Source: Chloroflexota bacterium | Lineage (GTDB): Bacteria; Chloroflexota; Anaerolineae; Promineifilales; Promineifilaceae | Assembly: GCA_008501785.1 (NCBI GenBank) | Contig: QQUD01000638.1 | Location: 1-8,538, forward strand | Direction: 5' to 3' | Length of the DNA stretch: 8,538 nucleotides | In this document: in pieces, positions 1 through 6,584 of the stretch | How the letters are laid out: each line of letters opens with the position of its first letter | Numbering within the stretch: the stretch's first letter is position 1 | The notes under the pieces: model-generated | What the model was told of the DNA's origin: nothing | Seen by the model: only the letters and a program-made list of their open reading frames with translations | The model's database searches: none | Program-made: the position numbers and the translations under genes

Positions 1-1908
1 GCCGTTTCCATGCCAACCACAATTCCCAACACCGCTCCAGGTTTGAATAACATCCCATTACCACCATTGTCCAATTTAACACCCGATTTACCGGTAGAAT
101 TTGGAGACAACATCAGCCTGATTGGGTTTTCCTTTTCCCCCAGTTCAAATCTGCAAGAACAATCTTTGCCAATTGCGCTTACTTGGGAAATTTCCGAACC
201 ACCAAAAGCAAATTACACTGCATTTGTACACCTGATTGACGAAAATGGTCAGTTAGTCGCGCAAATTGACGAACCACTGGAAGCATTTTCAATGCTAGAC
301 GAAAGTAAAAACATTAATGCTGTCCTCAATTTGCCGCTTTCAGAGAACCTGCCACCTGGCACATACACCATTACAACTGGTTTATACGACAACCGCACAG
401 GGCAGCAGTTGCCTCAAAACAACAATGGGCAAGGCTTCATGTTAGCCATGTGGGAAGTATTTGCACCCCATCAATTGACAAAACTACCGGTTGATTTAGG
501 GGACAACTTTCACTTGATAGATTTCGCACTCTCACCAAAACCATATCAACCAGGACAACCACTTGAAGTTAGTCTCGCTTGGGAAACGACTGGTCAGCCC
601 ACAGCCGATTACACTGCATTTGTCCATTTGTTGGGAGAAAACGGCAAATTGATTGCGCAGGCAGACCAGTCTTTAGGCGAAAGTTCAACATTTACCAATG
701 GGACCCGCCCAACCAGCAGGTTAACGCTGTGGCTGCCCGACAATCTGGAATCTAGCACATTGCGCATGACGACTGGCTTATACGACGCCAACACGGGGCA
801 GCGGCTGCCGCAAAATGACAATGGCGCAGACCTGTATCTGGCCCAAATTGAGGTATCGGCAGAAACGGCCGTTATCCACCACGCCACCATTATCAGAACT
901 CAAAACAACGGCCTCACCTTACGAGACAAACCGGATGGGCAACAAATCGCCATTTTAAACGAAGGCAGCATCGTGCTGCTAGCTGATGCGCCGCGTGTGG
1001 AACATGACGACTTTATCTGGCAAGCAGTTGAAACAGTCGATGGACTGTCGGGCTGGGTGGCTGCTGACTTTTTGACTTATCCATCCGAATACACGCCTTC
1101 TGAAGTTGTACCAGCCCCATTCCCACCGTTTGACCAAGTGTGGGTCATTTCAGCCAAACAAATTAGCCGCGCATCCGCAAATGATCCAATTACTTTTGAA
1201 ATTACGCTCGGTGTCGAGCTGGTAAGCGCCGACGAAGGGATTCTGAAGCTGTTTTACTCAAATCCTGCGTGGCATACTGGAAGCGAAGGACAATTGCCAA
1301 TTCACATGATTGGCGGCGATCAGATCGTTGATGCAGGTAAGGAAATTGTGACGGTAACGGCCGTTCTCGACCCAACCGAAATGAAATCCAACGTACAAAC
1401 CAACGCACCCATTCTCACGACACAGCTTGGCACCCTCAACCCCAACAAACCCTTGCAATCATCATTTGAAACTTCCATTATGTCCGTATTCACAAACGTA
1501 CAATTTGATTTACAATCGCTCGATAACATCAGCTATCAATTTTGGGATCAGGGCATCGTTCGCTTTACATCGGCAACACAAAAAGAACGGGTAACGGCCG
1601 TTGTCGTCTTTGAAATCATGCTGGAACTACAAACAAAAAGTTCCCTTACAATGAACTTGTACCTCGCACATCCCGACTGGGATTTAAGTCAAACACTCGA
1701 CCAGGCCATGCTGCTATTACCCAATGAAAATGTCTATCAGGTCACAGCCACACCCACCCAGATACGAGAAGCAACCGGCACAGATTATCCCATTGTGGTC
1801 GCCATTCTTGAACCAAGGGGCAATTCTACCGGCACAGCCATCGTCGAACGCTTTGGCGAATGCCCAATGGATCTGACACGCAGCGATAAATTTACCTGTT
1901 CGCCCTAA
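1..1908 (+). CDS. C-terminal part of a large multidomain beta-rich protein (5'-truncated)
   Basis: The first ATG is at 10, but the frame is open from base 1 (reading A-V-S-M), no ribosome-binding site is visible, and the start lies in mid-phrase, so the gene very probably begins upstream. Numbering from that ATG, two tandem repeats with a 132-residue period cover about 31-152 and 163-282. Each has (F/L)GDN..LI.F, YTAFVHL, ENG.L.AQ, TTGLYD, TGQ.LPQN and NG. Similar modules, as I recall them, sit C-terminal in Chloroflexota membrane glycosyltransferases and surface proteins. Residues 292-356 look like a bacterial SH3 domain (GLTLRDKPDG, GWVAADFL). Two further beta regions, about 378-475 and 497-602, resemble each other (LFYSNPAW versus LYLAHPDW). 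The end is hydrophilic with Cys618 and Cys630. No membrane segment is visible in this part. An extracytoplasmic structural or binding role is inferred; no catalytic motif is seen. Confidence 0.75.
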   Translation, partial: AVSMPTTIPNTAPGLNNIPLPPLSNLTPDLPVEFGDNISLIGFSFSPSSNLQEQSLPIALTWEISEPPKANYTAFVHLIDENGQLVAQIDEPLEAFSMLDESKNINAVLNLPLSENLPPGTYTITTGLYDNRTGQQLPQNNNGQGFMLAMWEVFAPHQLTKLPVDLGDNFHLIDFALSPKPYQPGQPLEVSLAWETTGQPTADYTAFVHLLGENGKLIAQADQSLGESSTFTNGTRPTSRLTLWLPDNLESSTLRMTTGLYDANTGQRLPQNDNGADLYLAQIEVSAETAVIHHATIIRTQNNGLTLRDKPDGQQIAILNEGSIVLLADAPRVEHDDFIWQAVETVDGLSGWVAADFLTYPSEYTPSEVVPAPFPPFDQVWVISAKQISRASANDPITFEITLGVELVSADEGILKLFYSNPAWHTGSEGQLPIHMIGGDQIVDAGKEIVTVTAVLDPTEMKSNVQTNAPILTTQLGTLNPNKPLQSSFETSIMSVFTNVQFDLQSLDNISYQFWDQGIVRFTSATQKERVTAVVVFEIMLELQTKSSLTMNLYLAHPDWDLSQTLDQAMLLLPNENVYQVTATPTQIREATGTDYPIVVAILEPRGNSTGTAIVERFGECPMDLTRSDKFTCSP

Positions 1909-1946
1909 CGGTCCATTGCCGCTAGAATTTGCTCTTGAAAACACTT

Positions 1947-2048
1947 AGTAAGCGTCCAGAAACCTCTTCCCTGTTCGGAATGGAGGCTTTAGCGGAATGA
2001 GTTTCGGCTAAAGCCTCCACGCCAACAACTAAATTCTGGATGCTCACT
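1947..2048. repeat. Nested palindromic intergenic element with imperfect terminal inverted repeats
   Basis: The outer arms 1947-1961 (AGTAAGCGTCCAGAA) and 2034-2048 are inverted repeats matching at 13 of 15 positions. Between them sits a 12-bp perfect inverted repeat. Nested symmetry in about 100 bp without an ORF resembles a MITE-like or REP-like intergenic element. CACTT occurs at 1942-1946 and 2045-2049, but the right copy overlaps the outer arm, so I do not call it a target duplication. It may also serve as the transcript end of the gene to the left. Confidence 0.5.
1982..2018 (+). terminator. Strong hairpin downstream of the beta-domain gene
   Basis: GGAGGCTTTAGC (1982-1993) is followed by its exact reverse complement at 2007-2018; three more pairs can form inside past one G-G mismatch. 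It begins 74 bases after the stop codon at 1906-1908. There is no T-run after it, so it is not a canonical intrinsic terminator; it could stabilise the 3' end or simply be the core of the surrounding palindromic element. Confidence 0.4.
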
Positions 2049-2052
2049 TTGG

Positions 2053-2076
2053 ACTCAGTCCTCAGCACTCAGTCCT
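2053..2076. repeat. Short direct repeat ACTCAGTCCT x2
   Basis: ACTCAGTCCT occurs at 2053-2062 and 2067-2076, with the related CTCAGC between them. It lies just upstream of the tri-His leader. I see no convincing -35/-10 pair in this stretch; a weak CATTAT at 2085-2090 has no good partner. Confidence 0.6.
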
Positions 2077-2104
2077 TTCTAACACATTATCTACAGGAGA
2101 CATC

Positions 2105-2131
2105 ATGAACGTGGCACACCACCACCCATGA
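2105..2131 (+). CDS. Putative tri-His leader peptide, copy 1 (MNVAHHHP)
   Basis: This is an eight-codon ORF, ATG to TGA, with His codons CAC-CAC-CAC at 2117-2125. AGGAG at 2095-2099 lies five bases before the ATG, an ideal ribosome-binding site. The stop overlaps another ATG (ATGA, 2128-2131) that opens a 21-codon frame ending at 2193, four bases before the main gene. The second copy at 6648 has four base changes within the ORF, yet keeps M-N-(V/I)-A-H-H-H-(P/T)-stop. Consecutive codons for one amino acid ahead of a structured RNA are the hallmark of attenuator leader peptides such as the his leader. The regulatory role is inferred. Confidence 0.55.
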   Translation: MNVAHHHP

Positions 2132-2141
2132 AAACCGTAGT

Positions 2142-2182
2142 GCGATTTGGTAAATCGCCTATCGAATTAGCAATTCGATTTA
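2142..2182 (+). promoter_or_regulatory. Leader RNA with two adjacent hairpins and a shared arm, copy 1
   Basis: Hairpin A pairs GCGATTT (2142-2148) with AAATCGC (2152-2158) around a 3-nt loop. Hairpin B pairs ATCGAATT (2161-2168) with AATTCGAT (2172-2179). TAAATCG (2151-2157) can instead pair with CGATTTA (2176-2182), which excludes both hairpins. The final arm ends five bases before GGAG (2187-2190), the ribosome-binding site of the ATG at 2197. This layout would allow ribosome position on the leader peptide to alter access to the start. No energy was computed. Confidence 0.4.
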
Positions 2183-2196
2183 CATTGGAGTAAATA

Positions 2197-4602
2197 ATGG
2201 AGATAAATGCAAAACGGCCGTATTTCCCCCCAACCACTGCACAACAACTGGTCAATCAACTGTATGGAATCAGCGGCAAGCTAAAACTACTCCCCAGCGA
2301 ACGTGACCAAAACTTTCGACTCACAACCGCTGATAAGAAGCAATTCATACTCAAATTCTCAAACGCAGCCGAACAGCGCGAAGCGCTTGATTTACAACAC
2401 AAGGCCATGCGCCACATCGCACAGCAAGACGCCACCCTACGCTGCCCACAAGTACAATCAACACGCAACAGAGAGACGATAACGGCCGTTTCCGATCTCG
2501 ACAGTACTCAACATTTCATCACCCTGCTCGACTACCTTCCCGGCAATCTATTTGTGCAAACCCAACCGCAAACCCCAGAACTTTTAGCTAGTCTGGGCAG
2601 CTTCATGGGCAGGCTCGACAAAGCCCTCACCAGCTTCACCCACCCCGCCACACCCACCGAACTGCGGTGGGACCTGAAAAACGCTCCAAGCATGATTCTT
2701 GAGGGTTTGCCGTTCATCAAAAACCAAATGCAGCACATAATTGTCAGCGATTATCTGCAATCGTATGAAAAATGGGTTGCACCGCGTTTACCAGAACTGC
2801 GCACCAGCGTGATTCACAACGATGCAAATGATTACAACGTGTTGACAGATGGCGAAACAGTCACTGGCATCATCGATTTTGGGGATATGGTACACACGTA
2901 TACGGTTTTTGAACTGGCAATTGCATGTGCGTATGCGCTGTTGGACAAGGCGGATCCGGTAACGGCCGTTTCCCCCATCATCAGCGGCTACCACCAGCAC
3001 CACCCACTCGCCGATTTAGAACTAGAACTGCTCTACACACTTATCTGTATTCGGCTTTGCAGCAGCGTGGCAAATTCAGCCATGATGAAACAAAAAGAAC
3101 CCGACAACGACTACCTCACCGTTACCGAAAAGCCAGCATGGGAAGCGTTAACCATACTCAACAATACGGACCCCGATTTTGCCCATTACACATTTCGTCA
3201 CGCTTGCGGCCTACCACCCTTCCCGAAAACAAATTTGGTCGTCAACGGCAATGTCTACACGCAATTGGGGGAACCAACCGCAACATCCTTTGCAGATGCA
3301 GGATTAAGCAAAGATTCCATACTCAACGGTCGTCAGGCACATCTTGGACCATCACTTTCTATTTCATACAAAAAGCCACTCAAAATTGTGCGCGGCTGGA
3401 TGCAATATCTCTACGATGAGCAGGGAAACCGTTACCTGGACGCCGTGAACAATGTGCCGCACGTCGGTCATTGTCATCCGCATGTGGTGGAAACGGCCGT
3501 TACCCAAACCGCCTGCCTCAACACCAACACCCGCTACCTGCACGACACCATCGTCCAATACGCCAAACGGCTGCTGGCAACCTTCCCCGAGCCACTATCT
3601 GTCGTCTACTTCGTCAGTTCTGGCAGCGAAGCCAACGAATTGGCGCTGCGCATGGCCGGCACCCACACCGGCCAGCACGACATGCTCGTGCTCGATGCTG
3701 CCTATCACGGCAACACCAGCAATCTCATTGACCTCAGCCCCTACAAACATGATGGTAAAGGCGGCAAAGGCGCACCACCTCATGTTCATGTACTTCCCCT
3801 GCCCGATGGCTATCGTGGTCCATTCAAAGGATGCGATACAGTCGCGGGCCAACAATATGCAAATATGGCTCGTGAAAAAATTGCGTCTGTTACCAAAAAT
3901 GGCAGACAGTTTGCAGGCTTTATTGCCGAATCGGTTTTGAGCTGTGGCGGGCAAATTGTGCTGCCAGACAGCTATCTGGCAGAAGTTTACAAACACGTAC
4001 GAGCGGCTGGCGGCGTTTGCATTGCTGACGAGGTTCAAGTCGGATTTGGGCGCGTTGGCTCCCATTTTTGGGCATTTGAGACGCAGGGCGTCATGCCAGA
4101 TATTGTGACGATGGGCAAACCAATGGGAAATGGGCATCCATTGGCGGCAGTGGTGACAACCCCCAAAATTGCTGCTTCATTTAACAACGGCATGGAGTAT
4201 TTCAATACGTATGGCGGCAATCCGGTGTCTTGTGCGGTGGGAACGGCCGTTTTAGATGTCATTAAGCACGAAAATCTACAAGCAAACGCCTTTGAAGTAG
4301 GCAACCATTTGATGGCTGGCTTGCGCACTCTCATGCCCAAATACCCCATCATTGGCGATGTGCGCGGATTGGGTTTGTTTGTGGGCATCGAACTGATACG
4401 CAATCATGACACACTCGAACCGGCCGCCACCGAAGCCAGCGCCATCGTCGAAAAAATGAAAGATCGCGGCATTTTGCTCAGCACAGATGGTCCTTTGCAC
4501 AACGTGATCAAAATGAAACCCCCCATCGTCTTCACCAAAGAAAACGCTGATTTTCTTGTACGCACACTAGATGATATTTTGAAAAATGAGAAACTCACAT
4601 AA
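2197..4602 (+). CDS. Fused APH-type kinase and class III PLP-dependent aminotransferase/phospho-lyase
   Basis: The 801-residue protein starts at an ATG six bases after GGAG (2187-2190). Residues 1 to about 300 form an aminoglycoside-phosphotransferase-fold kinase: ATP-site Lys53 in FILKF, catalytic loop H207-N-D209 with N214, and metal-binding D227 in IDFGD. Residues from about 370 form a class III PLP enzyme: cofactor-phosphate loop SSGSEAN (474-480), D611 in ADEVQVGFGR contacting the pyridine nitrogen, and Schiff-base K641 in TMGKPMGNG. The two halves resemble hydroxylysine kinase and the ethanolamine-phosphate/phosphohydroxylysine phospho-lyases. A plausible activity is to phosphorylate an amino alcohol and then eliminate phosphate and ammonia to give an aldehyde; the substrate is unknown. 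Many bacterial relatives carry an M23 peptidase domain between the halves, which is absent here. The gene is probably cytosolic, is preceded by the tri-His leader, and is convergent with the next gene. Confidence 0.85.
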   Translation: MEINAKRPYFPPTTAQQLVNQLYGISGKLKLLPSERDQNFRLTTADKKQFILKFSNAAEQREALDLQHKAMRHIAQQDATLRCPQVQSTRNRETITAVSDLDSTQHFITLLDYLPGNLFVQTQPQTPELLASLGSFMGRLDKALTSFTHPATPTELRWDLKNAPSMILEGLPFIKNQMQHIIVSDYLQSYEKWVAPRLPELRTSVIHNDANDYNVLTDGETVTGIIDFGDMVHTYTVFELAIACAYALLDKADPVTAVSPIISGYHQHHPLADLELELLYTLICIRLCSSVANSAMMKQKEPDNDYLTVTEKPAWEALTILNNTDPDFAHYTFRHACGLPPFPKTNLVVNGNVYTQLGEPTATSFADAGLSKDSILNGRQAHLGPSLSISYKKPLKIVRGWMQYLYDEQGNRYLDAVNNVPHVGHCHPHVVETAVTQTACLNTNTRYLHDTIVQYAKRLLATFPEPLSVVYFVSSGSEANELALRMAGTHTGQHDMLVLDAAYHGNTSNLIDLSPYKHDGKGGKGAPPHVHVLPLPDGYRGPFKGCDTVAGQQYANMAREKIASVTKNGRQFAGFIAESVLSCGGQIVLPDSYLAEVYKHVRAAGGVCIADEVQVGFGRVGSHFWAFETQGVMPDIVTMGKPMGNGHPLAAVVTTPKIAASFNNGMEYFNTYGGNPVSCAVGTAVLDVIKHENLQANAFEVGNHLMAGLRTLMPKYPIIGDVRGLGLFVGIELIRNHDTLEPAATEASAIVEKMKDRGILLSTDGPLHNVIKMKPPIVFTKENADFLVRTLDDILKNEKLT

Positions 4603-4631
4603 CCAAAAACTTTGCAGATTCTGAAGAATTA

Positions 4632-4714
4632 AGAAATTGGACGCGGATTAACGCAGATGACGCGGATTCAGAAGAAAAAATCTGCGTCATCTGCGTCATC
4701 TGCGTCCAATTTCT
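4632..4714. terminator. Long near-perfect hairpin between convergent genes
   Basis: Left arm 4632-4668 and right arm 4679-4714 are inverted repeats beginning and ending with AGAAATTGG/CCAATTTCT, separated by an A-rich 10-base loop. The right arm is built from a 9-bp unit (ATCTGCGTC) repeated in tandem; the left arm carries diverged copies, with G/A changes that still pair as G-U on one strand and a one-base bulge. It lies between two genes that end at 4602 and 4731 on opposite strands, so it can act as a bidirectional transcript end. Arrays of this sort also recur as dispersed intergenic repeats in many bacteria. Confidence 0.65.
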
Positions 4715-4730
4715 GCATTCCAAACTAAAG

Positions 4731-6476
4731 CTACATAGAAATTGAGCCTTTGCGGAAATCTGTTTTGCCAATCATGACGTTGAGCAGCGCAGAACGGCCG
4801 TTTTTCGCGGCCCTCTTGCCATTTTGCAATAGTTCTGTCACTTGCGTGGGATCCGTCGCACAAAATCCTTCTCCACCATACCCCTCAGCGACCAAATGAT
4901 AATCCGTTTGAGCCAGTTCAGTGCCTAATGGCGTGCCTAAAATCTCTACTTGATCACGGGCAATTTGCGCCCAAGATGCATCATTGCCAATGACGGCAAT
5001 AACGGCAACGTTATGTCTGGCGAAGGTGTCAAACTCAGCCAGAGAGTAGCCAGTGGAGCCATCACCATAGAGCAGCCACACTTCAGCCTCTGGACGGCAC
5101 AGTTTGGCCGCCAGCGCAAACCCGCCACCAGCCCCCAGCGTACCAAACGCACCAGGGTCTAACCATGAGAGTGGTGCGCGAGGACGAGCGACATAGCTGG
5201 CAGTCGCTACAAAATCACCCCCATCCCCAATCAAAATGCTGTTTTCATCAATGACCGTTTCTAGCTGCTGGCACAACCAAACAGGATTGACCCATTCGGT
5301 TTGCTGCTGCCCCATCTGATCAATTTCTTCATCCCGAGCCGCATCTCGTTCTGTTAGGGTTGTGTGCCATGCTGCCCATCTATTTTGAGTAATGTCGGGG
5401 TTCCAACTATCGGCCAACATGCGTAAAAAAGCACCGGGATCAGCTAAAAACCCCATCGTGGGACGGCGATTTTTGGTTAAATCTTTTTTGCTGCGATTGA
5501 TGGAAATGTAGGTAGCGCGACGCGGAATGGAACGGCCGTATCCCAACCGAAAATCAGCCGGAACCCCAGCCAAAATCACCACGTCAGCCTCACGCAATGC
5601 TTTGCTGCGCTTGTGCCGCTTGTGCAAGGCATCTCGTCCCAGCAAACCCCGCGCCATTCCTGATAGGTACGTCGGAATGCCAAGGTTTAGCACAGCTTTT
5701 TGCAGTGCATCACTTTGTTGGGCATCGATGAGGGCTTGGCTGCCAACGATCAGTAACGGCCGTTTGGCATCCAACAACGCCTGCTTGACCTGCTTAACTT
5801 CTTTGGCACCGGGAACAGTCGCAATCACCGGCTGTGGCTCAACCGCACGCTGCTGCCACGCTTGACGAAACGTGCGCCGGAGATGTGTGCCTAAAAAAAG
5901 TTTCATTCCCTTGCCAGCTAACCCTTTCCCTTTGCCTGCTGACGCCATCGTCCAACTTTGCACAACCGCCTCTGGATACAGCAAATCAATCGGAATCTCT
6001 AAAAACACAGGGCCGGGAACGCCCTCCTGACTTACCCGAAATGCTTCTTCAAGCAGCGGCACAATTTGCCGCACCTTTTTGGCAGAACGCGCCCATTTGA
6101 CGATAGGTTTGACGAGCGAGAGTTGGTCAATGTCTTGCAGCGCACCACGTCCTTTGAGCAGTGTGGCAGCCGCGCCGCCAATCAGCACCAGCGGTGATTG
6201 GGCCATTTGTGCATTTTTGAGGGCGGTGATGGTGTTGGTTACACCGGGACCTGCTGTGACGGCAGCGACACCCGGAACCCCTGTTAATCTGGCAGTGGCA
6301 TCGGCGGCGAAAACGGCCGTTACCTCATGCCGCACATCAATAACGCGAATCCCTTGCTGTTCAGCGCCTACCAAAATGGGTGAAATATGCCCTCCGCACA
6401 GCGTGTACAAAAATCGGACACCCTGCTTTTGCAGTACTTCACCGACTAACAATCCACCATTCATCTCACCTGCCAC
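4731..6476 (-). CDS. ILVBL/HACL2-like thiamine-diphosphate enzyme (acetolactate-synthase-like)
   Basis: The 581-residue product from GTG at 6476 is chosen because GAGGAGGT (6488 down to 6481) lies five bases upstream. An in-frame ATG at 6575 would add 33 poorly structured residues, has no ribosome-binding site, and would make a TATAAT box coding. The pyrimidine-binding domain has [12 protein letters not shown] with TPP-activating Glu51. A central domain with [12 protein letters not shown] follows. The C-terminal domain has the cofactor motif G-D-G (471-473) through N-D (498-499). The phrases [25 protein letters not shown] and [10 protein letters not shown], and the ending TDFR-GSI-, match human ILVBL (2-hydroxyacyl-CoA lyase 2) as I recall it more closely than acetolactate synthase. 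It probably forms or cleaves a C-C bond of a 2-hydroxyacyl or 2-oxo acid substrate in the cytosol; the substrate is not known. No small regulatory subunit gene is adjacent, which argues against a standard IlvB. Confidence 0.85.
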   Translation of the reverse strand: MAGEMNGGLLVGEVLQKQGVRFLYTLCGGHISPILVGAEQQGIRVIDVRHEVTAVFAADATARLTGVPGVAAVTAGPGVTNTITALKNAQMAQSPLVLIGGAAATLLKGRGALQDIDQLSLVKPIVKWARSAKKVRQIVPLLEEAFRVSQEGVPGPVFLEIPIDLLYPEAVVQSWTMASAGKGKGLAGKGMKLFLGTHLRRTFRQAWQQRAVEPQPVIATVPGAKEVKQVKQALLDAKRPLLIVGSQALIDAQQSDALQKAVLNLGIPTYLSGMARGLLGRDALHKRHKRSKALREADVVILAGVPADFRLGYGRSIPRRATYISINRSKKDLTKNRRPTMGFLADPGAFLRMLADSWNPDITQNRWAAWHTTLTERDAARDEEIDQMGQQQTEWVNPVWLCQQLETVIDENSILIGDGGDFVATASYVARPRAPLSWLDPGAFGTLGAGGGFALAAKLCRPEAEVWLLYGDGSTGYSLAEFDTFARHNVAVIAVIGNDASWAQIARDQVEILGTPLGTELAQTDYHLVAEGYGGEGFCATDPTQVTELLQNGKRAAKNGRSALLNVMIGKTDFRKGSISM

Positions 6477-6516
6477 AGAAACCTCCTCACCACGTTTTTT
6501 ATTGTTAATGGCGACA

Positions 6517-6522
6517 ATTATA
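6517..6522 (-). promoter_or_regulatory. Candidate -10 box for the TPP-enzyme gene
   Basis: The minus strand reads TATAAT here, 40 bases before the GTG start, giving a 5' leader of about 34 bases. The region 16-18 bases upstream (ATCTCA) is a poor -35, and there is no extended -10 TG. The call rests on the hexamer and its placement. Confidence 0.35.
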
Positions 6523-6555
6523 GGTGAGAATTGGGATTGTGAGATGAGAGGTGTG

Positions 6556-6584
6556 TTGGAAAACGGCCGTTTCACCCATATAAT
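6556..6584 (+). promoter_or_regulatory. Candidate promoter for the leader/LysE unit, with a palindrome in the spacer
   Basis: TTGGAA (6556-6561) and a perfect TATAAT (6579-6584) are separated by exactly 17 bases. The first ten spacer bases are the iterated palindrome AACGGCCGTT (6562-6571). Transcription would begin near 6591, about 57 bases before the leader peptide ATG and 150 before the exporter ATG. The -35 matches the sigma-70 consensus at 4 of 6 positions. Confidence 0.5.

Larger units (their letters stand above)
2104..2182 (+). repeat. Leader repeat, copy 1 (upstream of the kinase/PLP fusion gene)
   Basis: This stretch aligns with 6647-6726 at roughly 88% identity: nine substitutions and one single-base indel by my hand alignment. 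The last 31 bases, 2152-2182, are identical to 6696-6726. Each copy sits directly before a gene, ends just ahead of that gene's ribosome-binding site and contains the same tiny tri-His ORF. Either a duplicated cis-regulatory leader or two members of an interspersed repeat family would explain this. Confidence 0.85.
864..6571. repeat. Dispersed highly iterated palindrome AACGGCCGTT (13 copies)
   Basis: Exact copies lie at 864-873, 1356-1365, 1593-1602, 2481-2490, 2961-2970, 3492-3501, 4242-4251, 4793-4802, 5755-5764, 6312-6321 and 6562-6571. Copies ending in A instead of T lie at 2213-2222 and 5531-5540. Bases 1-6 (GCCGTT, followed by TCC) look like the right half of another copy cut by the window. 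A given 10-mer is expected about 0.01 times in 8.5 kb of even composition. The position two bases left of the core is a purine in 13 of 13 copies, and the position two bases right is a pyrimidine in 12 of 13. Twelve copies are in coding sequence; the last is in the divergent promoter region if the downstream GTG start is correct. The pattern resembles cyanobacterial HIP1 in behaviour but not in sequence. Confidence 0.95.

Noticed and set aside
2062..2090. Promoter directly before the first tri-His leader
   Set aside because: CATTAT is a weak -10 and nothing at the right distance resembles a -35.
2128..2193. A 21-codon ORF overlapping the leader peptide stop and ending just before the kinase/PLP gene
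   Set aside because: Its frame is not preserved in the second leader copy because of a one-base indel, so it is more likely incidental to conserved RNA or repeat sequence.
3452..3940. Several long alternative-frame and antisense ORFs over the kinase/PLP fusion gene
   Set aside because: They are shadows: the main frame contains all catalytic motifs, and the alternatives show biased composition and no recognisable domain.
4418..4428. CGGCCG inside AACCGGCCGCC as another iterated-palindrome copy
   Set aside because: Only the central hexamer matches; the flanking bases differ from the 10-bp core on both sides.
864..6571. Reading the dispersed palindrome as a CRISPR array or integron-type repeat
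   Set aside because: Copies are only 10-16 bp, hundreds of bases apart and mostly inside coding sequence; there are no spacers or array structure.
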